Shown in pieces: positions 21,780 through 33,430 of a stretch of DNA of 64,000 nucleotides (its first letter is position 1; every line of letters begins with the position of its first letter). Source of the stretch: Wyeomyia smithii (lineage: Eukaryota; Arthropoda; Insecta; Diptera; Culicidae). Position numbers and translations under genes: made by a program. The stretch is taken from assembly GCF_029784165.1 (NCBI RefSeq), contig NC_073695.1, positions 210,137,781 through 210,201,780 on the forward strand. Reading direction: 5' to 3'. A model generated the notes under the pieces. It had not been told where the DNA came from. It made no database searches and was given only the letters and a program-made list of their open reading frames with translations.

Positions 21780-24700
21780 CAGGGTGGCCACTCTACCGGG
21801 TAAAACGGGAAAAGCGGGAAAAAGCCGGGAATTCCAAACCACCGGGAAAAAAACGAGAAATCCGGGAAATTAGGCTTCACGCCGGGAAAATCATCTTCTT
21901 TCATGTCCGCCGTTTTATTTGTTCAACAGTTTCTGAGGAAATGTCAACATGAAAACCTGTTTTTTGCACGATGACCTAACTGGCATGATTCTGCCGGTTA
22001 AGGGAAAGCAGGTTGTTGGTTTCAGCCAAAGTCGACAGCGGCTTCGCAGTACGATCTGCGTCAAATAGATTCAGGCTTGGTCAGGTGGATAAATTTACTG
22101 TTCCGTAACATATGTTGTCAGATTTCTAAAGAAGTCAAAAAGTAATCAGCGTCGTGGGAGGCGTATTGAAACTTCTTGTGAATAGTATTCGACATCGCAT
22201 CGGGCAGAATCCGGTTAAAAGTCAGATAGGAACGGAAACTTCGAGTCTCGATTTTATTTCGAACCGGACCGGAACGGAGCTACCCGGTTTGTACTTCTCG
22301 ATTTTTTATATGATTTTGATCACAAGCAGCATATTTATATTGCGGCTCTTTTTAATTGCATCGTTTATAATATAAATAATCAAGACTGTTATTTTCAACA
22401 TTCTCCACATTAAGTGTTTTGCAGAAAAAAAAATAGTTTTTTTATTCTGTGTTCGACCTTTTGACTACTGAATTTTGATGGGGAAAGACGTCACCTTGAG
22501 GAGCTATTTGTTAAAGATTTCTCAGATTTTTTCTATATCAAATACAAACAGTAGCTAATAATATTTTTTTTCAAATTGGGTATTCAGAGTGTCAGTTGAA
22601 TTTATTTTACGGACCATGATAAAATTTCTTATACATTCCATTGGCCCCAGCTTGAAAATTTTGTAAGTCCCAGGATCGAAGTTTTTCGAAAAAAAAATTG
22701 TTTTGAAAGAACAGATCTCAACGTTTCATGAATTTTGCAAAACGCATCTTGACAGTGTTATGTGCATTTTTTTATTGGTCACTCTGAGGCATATATCAAG
22801 ATGGCTTGACAAAGTAATTTTTTTTAATTCTTTTATCACCAATATTTAGTGGTTAATTTGTTAGTTCGAAATCCAATTTGTGGTAATTTGTGGTTAAGTG
22901 GTTACCGAGAAATTCTCAAAAAACTGAGTCAAGCCATCTTGAAACATGATTTTTCTTAAAATGAATCGGATATCGATGATATATACATCAATCGAAAGCT
23001 CTTAATTTGTGGTTCACGAAAATGTAATTTTGAAAGTCATAACTACTAGTGTTTATACAGAAATTTGTGTTTTATTGTTCACGTAGTTCTAAGTTTTGTT
23101 AATTAGTTGATGACGCTGCTGTCAGCTAGTGGCGTTGGCTGTTTGCGGTGTTTGTCACTGCTATACCGAGCGTCCGTGGGGGGAATATGGTAAATATCAA
23201 GATTCGGGGAACTTGCCAACACACTTGCTATTACAGGTAGCCTAACAGGCGCAGAATGAATATGTGTAAATTTTTTGTCAGAAAAGATATCGGTAACGAA
23301 AATGTACTTTCAAAGGAAAGCAATCCAAATCCGATGGATTATTTTCCAGAACCAGTAGGTATCGCAAACAATAATTATCACTTCTTCTAGATTCTGAAAA
23401 ATGTTTCGGAAATATTCAAACAAATGTTCAAATAAGCTGCCGGGATCCAACTTAATGTTGCTCTTCTGTTATTTTTCCATGCATATGTGCTAACTTATGA
23501 GCAAAGTAATAAAGAAGATGTCTGCTGTCCGCGGGTCTGTTAAGCTACTAGTGGCACTGTCGCACAGAGGAGTACCTAGAACAAAAACCTGGCCAAAATA
23601 AGAAAAAAGTTTTTTGTCGCTTTTTGATGCCGCTTTTTTCTGCAGCTTGAATAAATGCTTCACAAAATACCATCACTCAATTAACGTTAAACGGTATTAT
23701 CATATGCTGGGAGCGCTGTAAACAAATGTTTGACAAATTTTCAAGCATTTTTTTGGGAATGGAACCATTTATAGTAACAAGTTGTGCCAAGCGTCAAAAA
23801 ACTGACAATTGATCAATATTTTGCACCAACATTCCGATATTAAAAATTATAGCAACTCTTAAGAAGTTTTCGAAATTAGTGATTTTTACGTATTTTCGAG
23901 TATATTCAACATTGAAAGAGTTATCAAATCTCGCGGAATCCGATCATATAATCATCGGGGAAATGGATGTTTATAACATCACGAACACATCCTCGCAAAT
24001 ATCTCATCCGGTAACGTCCGGATCGACATTTGCGACCCGTTTGAAAAATGTTGTTTGTGACTTATTTTGGCGGTAAGCGTTTACGCGTGTATGAGAAATG
24101 AGAAAAAATACCTGCCTCATGCTTAAAACAGAGTTTAAGCTCAGCAAACATTAAATGAGATTAGTTAAGTGAATGAATTTCAACTAATTTAGGTGAACTT
24201 AAAATTAACTTGATGCACAGAATCAATAATCCAGGTAAATAACACTCTGTACAAAAGGCTTTTTCCAACCAACGCAGGTTCCACGAGGCATCATATAATC
24301 TGTGAGCAACAAATTGAAAATTCAAAATGAAGATATTTTGCTACATCATTTTTCTGGTAAATTCTTCGATTTGTTTCGCTGCCCGTTTTGCGAACACAAA
24401 TTATACGAGCGTATTTCTTCATCTGATCAATAACATTAATGAAGACACATAGGCTATGTAAATGTAAACATCAAGTTGTGTGCGTGATATTTAGAGTTAC
24501 TCTTTGATATAATACTCGAACCAGTCACTTCCACTTCTCACTTAAATATTTCCCAACATATTACTAAACTGATACAAAAAAAATTTTGGCCAGGTTTCCA
24601 CTCGAGTTACTCCTCTGTGCGCTCGAAAAATAATCCGTCGAATTTGGATTGCTTTGAAATTACTTTTTCGTTACCGGTATCCTTTTTAACAAAAAATTAC

Positions 24701-25436
24701 ACATATCCATTCTGCGCCTATTGGGCTACCTGTAATAGCAAGTGTGTTGGTTAAGTTCCCCGAACCTTGATATTTACCATATTCCCCACACGGACGCTCG
24801 GTATAGCAGTGACAAACACCGCCAACAGCTAACGCCACTAGCGGACAGCAGCGTCATCAACAAATAAACAAAACGTATAACTACGTGAACAATAAAACAC
24901 AAATTTCTGTATAAACACTAGTAGTTATGACTTTAAAAATTACATTTTCGTGAACCACAAATTAAGAGCTTTCGATTGATGTATATATCATCGATATCCG
25001 ATTCATTTTAAGAAAAATCATGTTTCAAGATGGCTTGATTCAGTTTTTTGAAAATTTCTCGTAAACCACTTAACCACAAATTACCACAAATTGGATTTCG
25101 AACTCACAAATTAACCACTAAATATTAGTGATAAAAGAATTAAAAAAAAAATACTTTGTCAAGCCATCTTGATATATGCGATAAAAAGGGCGAAAATTGT
25201 GCAGCAGATCACTGTGAAGGTACATACTTGCTAACGTCGACGAACAGCTAAAAACGATGAAGGAGAAATGTTTTTCATAGTTTTGTAACACTATTTTTGC
25301 AAGGCATAAATAAGCATGTGAAAATTGATCTTTTCTCATATGTTTAAAAATGAAACAGCGGGAAATTTTATTAGATATCACCGGGAAAACCGGGAAAAAA
25401 CGGGAAATCTAAAATCGATATTGAGTGGCCACCCTG
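21780..25436. mobile_element. 3.66 kb TIR element with 7-bp target duplication
   Basis: The ends are CAGGGTGGCCACTC (21780) and its exact complement ending at 25436. Both are followed inward by repeated CCGGGAAAA-type blocks. The flanks carry ATTTCTG at 21773-21779 and 25437-25443. Deleting the element and one ATTTCTG restores the endonuclease frame as STYSRNGAESIID, so the borders are certain to the base. No transposase is recognised. The inside is dominated by a large inverted repeat (22789-25179). CAGGG termini recall hAT elements, but those make 8-bp duplications. A 7-bp duplication fits P-superfamily elements better, and the family is open. Confidence 0.85.
22789..25179. repeat. Long inverted repeat nested in TIR element
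   Basis: The arms are about 22789-23349 and 24627-25179, with an inner arm pair at 23561-23599 and 24583-24622. The arms start GCATATATCAAGATGGCTTG and match for about 550 bp at roughly 90 percent by eye. The left side has about 210 extra bases between the two arm segments that the right side lacks. The 14-mer CAAGATGGCTTGAC or its complement occurs at both ends of a 150-bp subunit in each arm, so each arm is itself a small hairpin. The loop is about 1 kb and has no gene I recognise. Confidence 0.85.
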
Positions 25437-25745
25437 ATTTCTGCTGTATGTACTATTGTTCCCAACGTTGGCCAGATCTAGGTTGAGCTTTGCCAAAGCC
25501 TCCAACAAGACCTGACACCTCTGGTTCGTGAAGCGACTTCCCCACTCAACAGCCCAAGCGTTGAAGTCGCCTGTCACCACCAACGGCGTTAAGCCCGTTA
25601 GCTCCATGGATATATTTTCTGCGCATGTACGGAGACTTATGTATTACAAGTCTCTGGCAAAGGCCTTGAAAATTGACATAGCCTTGGTTATCGGACTTCC
25701 GGAAGTCGTGCCTAAAAGCCGTCGAAGTTTCAATTGTTCGACCGA
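25437..25745 (-). pseudogene. R1-like LINE endonuclease fragment
   Basis: The minus strand encodes part of an apurinic-like endonuclease of an R1-like LINE. It has TPLVVTGDFNAWAVEWGSR, where the GDFNAW block holds catalytic residues, then LLEALAKLNLDLANVG and TYSR at the insertion point. Upstream of ELTGL the frame is degraded. A miniature element sits at the outer edge (25748). This is the 5' end of the surviving copy, in line with the pieces at 21560 and 19544. Confidence 0.85.
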
Positions 25746-25747
25746 TG

Positions 25748-26388
25748 CACATAGGAGTATTTGACCCAAAATGTTGGCCAAAAGTCCAACATACAAAATA
25801 CACGATTTCCATTATTTTTTATTGATTTCAGTTAAAACATACCCTCATGCTATCCCAGAAGTTGGGGCCAGAATTCATTTGTGTCTCATCACATAAACCT
25901 AACTGTTATATTTCAAAGTTAGTCCACAGTAAATTGGTCAGTTAAAAAAAATACGTGCTACTGCTCGGGTGGCGTAAAAAATTGAAAAATTTTTTCAAAA
26001 GTTTTTCTCTCTCACAGGACATAATCTACAAGATAAGTAAAATGTTTTTTAATATTTAAAACGTTGAATGCATAAAATAATCATGAATTGTTTACGAAAT
26101 AAGTGATTGTGAAAGCCGACCGCGAAAAATCCATAATATTGTGAAATTAATTATATGATTTAGTAACCTTCTTTGACAAAAAGGCCAGAGCCTTTTTGAT
26201 ACTACAAAAATGGAGTAAGCGAATTTAAAGTAATATTTTATATATTGGGTGACGTTTTAAATGGATGTCACCTTTTTTGTATTGATTATACGAAAATAAC
26301 ACGTTTTTGATATAAATCTATCCAATTACTACCAAAAAAGACCGACTTGGACTTTTGGCCAGCTTTTTGGCTCAAATACTCCTATGTG
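25748..26388. mobile_element. Transib-like miniature TIR element
   Basis: The 641-bp element has inverted ends CACATAGGAGTATTTGA, followed by a GGCCAAAAGTCC block on both sides. It is flanked by the 5-bp duplication CGATG (25743-25747 and 26389-26393). Ends starting CAC with 5-bp duplications are typical of Transib elements, relatives of RAG1. No transposase is present. The superfamily call rests only on the ends and the duplication length. Confidence 0.75.
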
Positions 26389-26393
26389 CGATG

Positions 26394-26915
26394 GAAAAAA
26401 ATCCTGGAATTTCCGATATCGAATTTTGAGTTTCTAGTAGATTTCCTTCATTTTTGCCACAAACGATTCACACAAACGATCATTTATGCACCTGCTCAAA
26501 TGCAGAACTTTGTTATTTGATTATTCGAACTATTGTACTATTGAAAATTGTCAAGCTTCGTTGAGACGAAGACTCTGACCTCTGATTGATCGTTTAATGC
26601 TTGCTTTTCCTCGCACGGTAAGAGCCTGTCTCCGCTCAAATCAATCATTATACTAGTAGATGACGACTAAGACGGTCCTAATTAGGTAGCAGTAGTTAGC
26701 AGCACTAGCGGCACTAAGTAGCAGCGGTACTTATAATGATTATGATACTGGGAATCTAAAACTTGAGGCCGTAAAATTTTCAGTGTAGGTTTCACTGTGT
26801 TTTGAGAACAATGCCTTATTCCCAATGCCAGTAGTTTGATGTGGTTAGCAAAATTAAACAAACGCATACATAACTACACAACTAATACATCTTACACCTT
26901 CTCTTTCATTTTCAG
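26394..26915. other. Upstream intron or promoter region of host gene
   Basis: Unique-looking DNA in front of exon A. It ends in a pyrimidine-rich tract and CAG at 26915, a good 3' splice site, so at least one more upstream exon probably exists outside what I can identify. No TATA box or other promoter element could be supported. Confidence 0.4.
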
Positions 26916-27543
26916 GTGTATATCGCATTAGCAGAATAATCAATCATGCAAAAAGCAAGGCAGCTATATTCCTTCAACTCTAGACGGATAGCCAGCCTAT
27001 CTGCCACATAGCCCATAACTCGCGGTGCAACAAACAAACCAGCCGTTGGCACTTCAAACCACAACAGTCGAGCCAGAACAGGACGCAGCGGAATCCTGAG
27101 GCGGAACTCCGCGACCAGTTGCGCATCTTCATGTGGAATACGGGACGTCGTCGTGTCCCTTTCGATGTTGCTCACCATGATGATGTATCAATGTTGCATT
27201 ATTGCACTAATGATAACTCGTTCGATACCGACGCAGCAGTCTTCAGCATCGCCCTCGTCAGCCGACCTGTATCCGCTTCCGTCGACAATGCACGCAGATG
27301 ACAGGACCTCCGTGCAGCAGCAGCAGAAACAGCAGGAGCAGGCAAATAACGACCGTCTGCTGGTGAAAAATGATGACCATAAAAGTGGTGATGTCAGCCT
27401 TAGTGGTGCTCTCGATGTTGTTGGAAACAGTGGACAGGAGCGAAAAGAGTACAAGACTAACAAAGCAAGCAGTGTAGCTAGTAGCCGAAATGCGTTGGAC
27501 GACACTGCAAAAGATGACTCGATGAAACATCGTACCCTACAAG
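26916..27543 (+). CDS. Host gene exon A: 5'UTR plus signal-peptide coding exon
   Basis: This is the first coding exon of a host gene. A pyrimidine-rich tract and CAG precede 26916 and AAG|GTGAGTG follows 27543. The coding part starts at ATG 27165, or at ATG 27177, which has the better context (CACC before it). It opens with a hydrophobic signal-peptide-like stretch (MMMYQCCIIALMI), so the product is likely secreted or membrane-bound. The rest is low-complexity: Ser- and Pro-rich, then QQQQKQQEQ, then charged. The frame ends with one base of a codon and fits exon B at 55404 (G plus GA, Gly). An upstream ORF (26946-27011) and an out-of-frame ATG at 27131 lie in the leader and may damp translation. 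No domain is recognisable in this part. The frame choice rests on the phase match and signal peptide. Confidence 0.65.
26946..27011 (+). promoter_or_regulatory. Upstream ORF in host leader
   Basis: ATG at 26946 opens a 21-codon frame closing at TAG 27009-27011, ahead of the main start. If exon A is transcribed as proposed, this could reduce initiation downstream. There is no sign that the peptide itself matters. Confidence 0.4.
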
Positions 27544-28889
27544 GTGAGTGACTGAGTACAAAATTAGACCGAGAGAATCTGAATACACAAATGATACCGA
27601 ATAATTCGAAGGATCAAGTGGATCATGATAACTTTAACATCTTTATCTAAAACTAGAGCCACAATTAAAATCAATTTGTCGCTGTCTAAGACGGACAGAA
27701 AATGTAAAACGCCATATCCATCCGTTCCAAGACATGTTGAGCTTCTCCCACAGTTAAGCAATTACTCGTCGCCATCGTTATCCAGACGGATTCATACAAA
27801 AAGCAACAAAAAACCCAGATAGCATCGACTCGCTAGCGATCATCAAACGAACCGAAACGACTGGCGACAGGCCACCGGTTTGACCCCCACAGCCGACCAA
27901 GCCTTTTCCATCCCCTCCATCCTATCGGCTCCCAGCAGGAAAGCCCCTAAAACCAAACGGATGGATAACCGAATGCCTTTCGGAGACATTAAAGAGGATG
28001 GGCAGCATCAACCGGGAGACAAGGCACAGTAATTTATGAAATTGCTACACACAGGTCGTAACTCTGCGAATAAACATCCTCAATATCTTAATCCAGATAA
28101 GAGGCTATCAAATTTTATTGGTTCACAGGACCGCTCCCTAGAGCCGGAGTCGGTAATGCCCCGTAAAGGGAACAGAATCAATCCTAATTCTTCCAGCACA
28201 GTTGGCAGATCTTGCCGAATGATTAAGCAAGTTTGCATGTAATTATTGTAGATGCTGGGCGTAATGTCGGCATTGGAAAAGCACCGTAACTCGGTTCGCA
28301 AATGAAATCGTTCCGTTTGTGAACTCGTGAGAAACTAATTATGTTTTACAACACACCCATGTTTTGGGTAGTGATAGCTCAGAATCATGAATTCATAAAT
28401 TGTTACGATGTCAATGAGGGTATAAATATTTTTTGGCTGATGTCAGGTTGAAGCTCCAAAGCAGAAAATCTAACTTATTTGATATACCGCTTCTAAACGG
28501 TTCTAATTTTTCAAATAACCATACGAAGCATTTCGTACACGCAAAAGTTGAATGGTGCGAAACCAGTACAAAATTGTGCGTTTTCAGCGCAAAAGTTGAT
28601 GTGATTTGGAACCAGTACAATGATTGCGTGTTGGGCATAACGCAATTACTGCTCTAGCGTTTTTTCAACGTATTTGGCAGCTCCTAACTACTACACTTAA
28701 ACAGTTTCAACTGGTATCAAGCGACATTGCAAAGCGAGCGAGAAGCAAAACCTTTCTCCTCCTTTCTGCTTGAGAACGAGACATATGCTACGCTTCTCAA
28801 GTCTTTTGCACACACGCTTTCGAGATACTCTTTCTTCTTCATGCATTCCCCGCAGCAAGCACGCACCCCCAGTATGAATGACACTAACA
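27544..28889 (+). other. Start of the giant intron, with an open GC-rich patch
   Basis: This is intronic in the proposed gene. One frame stays open from 27625 to the stop at 28030, except for one TAG near 27820. Its second half (27823-28029) is GC-richer than the surroundings, with coding-like composition. It could be an alternative exon or chance. I see no domain and only weak splice signals. The rest is unassigned. Confidence 0.35.
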
Positions 28890-29110
28890 ACACTAGTATC
28901 AAGTATGTACAGCAAGGGTATCTTGCTCATTTCGTAAAGCGACGAGACACGAGACCTTGCGCGTCGCAATACGAACCTAAAGAAAAGCGAAAGAGCAACC
29001 AGCAAATTGTATATGACGTGTCTAGTCTTGTCGCACCCGCACGTACATGGGAATTCTACGAGCGAGAGAGAAATTTCTCTCGTCGCTTGAGAAAAAAGCT
29101 GCACAGGATG
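28890..29110 (+). repeat. CTCG-rich dispersed repeat, copy 2
   Basis: This is the same family as 5940-6186 and in the same orientation, with matching blocks from ATGTACAG to GAGAAAAAAGC, followed by GCACAGGA in both. It lies inside the host intron. Similar composition continues upstream to about 28720 and may belong to it. Confidence 0.65.
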
Positions 29111-29114
29111 AGAA

Positions 29115-31165
29115 ATAATAATCATTCACAATTTACAAGTGTTGCCATAAAAAATCAGCAACGCTTTTGTGGCTTTGTGGAATGGAGGGTTTTCGGTAAA
29201 GCTACCGTTGATTACAAAATGTTGTGAACAGAATTTTGTTTCGTTATTTTTTGCAAATCATTCAATGGTACTTTCAAAGGACCAAATTCATCGAGATAAA
29301 TGGATCGAGCATTATAGCTATATAAATCAAGTTGTTGTTCGCTGCTTGCACTGCTCCATGAGTAGCAGTCACTAATACCCTCGACGTGAGAAATATAGTG
29401 TCGATATATGATACATATTCTGATTTCAATCTGTGTCAATGTATTCGCAGTACAACTGTTGCGTTATCCTTTTCACACATTTATTGTGCGATTTTAGTGC
29501 AAAATTTGTGCGAATCGGGAAGACACAATGCTTGTACAAGACTTGAACTTTTGCGTGTAGTAATTATTACAAATCGAACACAAGTACAAAGGACAATCCT
29601 AAGTCCCTCCTATGTCAGAGTAGCTATCGTCAGTGAAATTGTGCAACGAAAAATATGTCAAGATTCCAGGAAGGTGCATATTGTAGGGAATAAACAGAAT
29701 AGGGCCTAAATCTCTCAGATACTCCTAATGTGACTGATAAAAACTTTGACAACATTTTATTCCACCAAACTGCTTGTTAACGATTGCGGTATGGTATTAA
29801 CTAAATAATAGATCAACTTACGAAAATATCTGAAGTCTGCAACAAAATGTTTGTCCAGAACCAAGTTGTGGCCAATAGATTTCTTCCATTAGGCTTTCTT
29901 CATTTTCAGCCGAAGACATTTCTGTTGATTGCAGACAGCTACTCACAGTGGGTGGTGGTAAAAAGTCGTTAACGTGTTAATGTCATTTTCCGCAAGGTTC
30001 ATTCTTCCATGATTTGTGAAAATGGATGGTAGGTCACCACTCAGCTCTGAGGAATTTACTTATTTTCTAGTTAAACATAACATAAATTTCATGAGGTCCT
30101 TTATACAATCCGGACAGTAGCGACCTTGCGGGAGATCTTTTTGATGAACTATAGAAATCAAATATCAATTTTGGGAGGATGTCTCCCTTGTCAAAAATTA
30201 TGTTAGATTTACTCTATCTAAATAAACAACGTCACGGCTATGAGAAAATCCATTCAATTTAGCAGTAATACTTATGAGCCACCATCAAAACAAACCGATC
30301 CATTTTGTTATTTCCAAAAACAAAATACAAAATCACCTGATAGACCTCACATTCCCAACTAAACGTATTCAAGAAATCAATGTTAGCAAAAAGCTTCATT
30401 TCGAGTGTATCAATCTCCGTTTACCGAGTAAAAGCCATTTGCATCCCGTCTCGTTCCATACGAGAATTCTTTGGCAAACCGGCAAATCACCGCACCGAGC
30501 ACCGAGGGCTGAAGGTCATCGATTTGCACATCAACACAGCGAAAAGCAGGAAGCGATCGGAAAATTGATGACTATTCAACCAGTCGTAAACTTTAGCGAG
30601 GCCGCCGCGCCGCAGCCAAGGCGCTGTTCGCTGTTGAACTTTCGACACTACTCCTCGAAAGTCGCATCAACGTCGAATAACATTCCCATTAGAGCGAGCA
30701 AGAAAGATCGATGTCTGACAGCTCTCAGCAAGATTGAGCGCATAACTTTCCGGCTGCTGCTTGCCGCTGCTGTTTGGGCCAATTTAGAATGTGAAAATAC
30801 GTGATTAGAATTCACACAACACAGCGAACGTGTGAAAAGGGATGCAAAATTGGGCATTTGTTAACACATTCCTATGGACACGGAACGGGTGCTGCGAAAT
30901 AACGTAGGCTTGGCCAAGATGGAACAGATGTTTACTTGATTTGTTTCAGTTATTGGGTTATATTTTGCGTAAAGTTAACAAATATTGGATATCACAATCA
31001 CATGAAGAATTTACATTTGGGAGGTTTTTTTGGCAAACTTATATTTTTGCCTAATAATAATTTATTCTTTTTCAGGAAAAATGTTGCTTTAACATCTTAT
31101 GAAATAACTCACTTTTGCATCAATTTCTCAATAACATTACCTAACAAACATTTTTGTTGTTAAAC
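29115..31165. other. Intronic region with unrecognised 176-codon ORF
   Basis: The stretch lies in the host intron. One + strand frame from ATG 30274 to 30804 is open for 176 codons but has no recognisable domain, a poor start context and no paired splice signals. It could be a lone exon, an old repeat or chance. The remainder shows no features. Confidence 0.3.
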
Positions 31166-31172
31166 AGCTTAA

Positions 31173-31897
31173 GGGGGGACCCTACTCTAGAAGGTCGAAA
31201 AATCATGAATTTTCATATTTTTTTTTTTGGCTGTCTAGAGTAAAGTGAAGTGTTTGGCTATTTTGGCTATTGATTAAGGTATATTTGAAGATGTATTTTC
31301 CTTGTCGTGAATGTAAATATAGTGAGTATTACACTGTTGGCAGCTGGGAACGTGGATGCTCTCTCTAAATCAGTACCTAACTGGTGGTAAGTTTTTGTCA
31401 GCTTCTAGTAAACCGATCGGGCTGAATTTTTTTTTCAGTATATAGAAACATATTATCTATCTTGTTACGTAGCCGTTTTTGAAAATTCCAAAAATTGCCA
31501 AAATGGCGGCCATTTTAGTAAAAAAATTGTTTTTTTTTTCATGAAAAATCACTATTTAAAGAATCATAAAACATTGAAAAACTCAGATATCAAAAAACGG
31601 CTACGTAACAAGTTAGATAATCCATTTTTACATGTTGAAAAAAAAAATTCAGCAAAATCGGTTCTGTAGATGCTGAGAAAAATTTACCGCCAGTTGAAAA
31701 AACATGGTTTCGAGAGAAACGCTGCTTACAGCGTAATCCTCACTATATTTGTATCCAGAACGTGCAAAATATATCTTCAAATATACCTTAATCAATAGCC
31801 ACAATATCCGAACACATCACTCTACTCTAAGCATCCAAAAAAAAAAAAAAAATACGAAAATTTATTATTTTTCGACTTTCCAGAGTAGGTTCCCCCC
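31173..31897. mobile_element. TTAA-flanked long-hairpin element
   Basis: TTAA stands on both sides (31169-31172 and 31898-31901). The ends are GGGGGGACCCTACTCT versus GGGGGGAACCTACTCT, followed by a GTCGAAAAAT block. The two halves pair almost throughout: the inner pair TTGTTACGTAGCCGTTTTT at about 31463 has its complement at about 31590. The whole 725 bp is thus one imperfect hairpin with a short loop. TTAA targets suggest a piggyBac- or Kolobok-type miniature element. No coding capacity. Confidence 0.85.
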
Positions 31898-32296
31898 TTA
31901 ATAAGTCTTTGTATAACTTAAATAGGGCCGGAAAGCTGCTTAACAAACTGTAATAACAAAACCGTTTGTTAGGTATTTTAAAAATTTTTAATCAATGAGA
32001 AAATATTGTCAAAATTATTAAATTCAGGTTATACTATAGGCCCTGTGACTCTTAGTCTCAGCCTAAATTAAACTTAACAACCAATCACTACCTTTCTCTC
32101 CCAGCACAGCCGACACTAAAGTATACAAACGATATGACTTTTTAAACTAGCTGTTGTTGTTGTTCTACTCGCTCGAGTGCACAACGACACGCCCACTACA
32201 AGAATATCTTTCGGTAGTCACGTATAACAATTAACATGCACGAATTTAGTCTTCATTGTCTATCCGATTTTTGCTGTTGCAATTTTAATTTAATTT

Positions 32297-32640
32297 AAAA
32301 GTCCGCTTTGACAAGCGGGTGGTCGCGGGTTTGAATCTAAGTATCCCGTTACCAATCGATATCAACGGAATTAAGCATGGATTTATTCTCAGGTACACAC
32401 TAACCGTTCACGTTGAATTTGGCAAATACCTCTTGACATGAATAAGTCCCTCTTACAATGAAACTGGTTGGAAGAACATTCAGCTGAAACCACACCAGCG
32501 TATTGTAAGTGGCGATAATTTGGGCTGGAGGTAGCAAGGTTCGGTATATTAAGCATACATAAGAAGGTTGGAAAAGCATATACACAAGCACGAATTATAA
32601 CAATCATGTCACTTACTCTCAATAGTGATAATGCTAATAA
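32297..32640 (+). mobile_element. tRNA-derived SINE, family 2, copy 2, 5'-truncated
   Basis: This copy enters the family at GTCCGCTTTGACAAGCGG and so lacks the first A-box half. It keeps a B-box-like GGGTTTGAATC and GCATGGATTTATTCTCAGG. It follows the copy at 18820 through AATAAGTCCCTCTTA to the 3' region, which ends in AATAATAAAAATAAAATAAT instead of pure poly-A. Confidence 0.75.
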
Positions 32641-33430
32641 TAAAAATAAAATAATAATAGAACAGCAAACAGTGATGCGTGGAAACAGGAAAAAAAGATT
32701 TACTAGAAAGTAAATCGACCAGCAGCACAGAGAGCTGCAGCCAGTGGCAACGCAGCAGGCGGCGATTTCAAATAAAATATGTTTAGTTCATATGGTTTTA
32801 CCTGCAACACCCTCTACGATTCGATTACAACCTTTCATATCGGACGGACCAGCAGAGGACACCGGTGGCCTAAACTGCTGTTTGGAGGTCACCTTCCATA
32901 GCGCTAGAGTTCGGAACTCCCGTCTGTGTGGGAAGTGCCATCATACAGGCAAATCTGTAGCACTGCTAAACATGTCTGGACATGCTGGTGGTACTGTCCG
33001 GATCTGGTGCATTCGTCTTCAGCTATTTGCTAATAGTTATTTGTGGGTTTGCTGAAAGCGTGTGTTCACTAGTAATATGTATTGTTTATTTGCTTGCAAC
33101 GTATGAAAGATAATAGGAGTAATGGTAAATAAAATAATAATAGGGACACTAGAATCATCCCGTGTCATCCAAATGGCAATCTGCATTGAAACACCAATAT
33201 CCTCTTTCAGCGTCTCAACAATCATTCAAATGAAGTAGTTATAGTAGTTGCTAAGAAAGTTATTTGTAAAACAATTTCTTATTCCAAAGCGAAATTTAGT
33301 TCCATTCATGCTGTTTAAAACTTGAAATAAATAACTTCGGGAGGCAGAGAAGTGCCATTGCACAGTGATACAATAAGGCAAAAAGTGGAACTTAATTCCA
33401 TAGCGCCTTTCACCTTCATCCTAACTTGAA

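Noticed and set aside
27119..27301. Alternative frame from ATG 27131 as the host protein
   Set aside because: It has no signal peptide, closes before the splice donor and cannot join exon B. It is better read as an overlapping upstream ORF.
30274..30804. 176-codon open frame as a host gene
   Set aside because: There is no domain, poor start context and no matching splice sites. In 64 kb one such frame by chance is plausible, so it is noted only as unrecognised.
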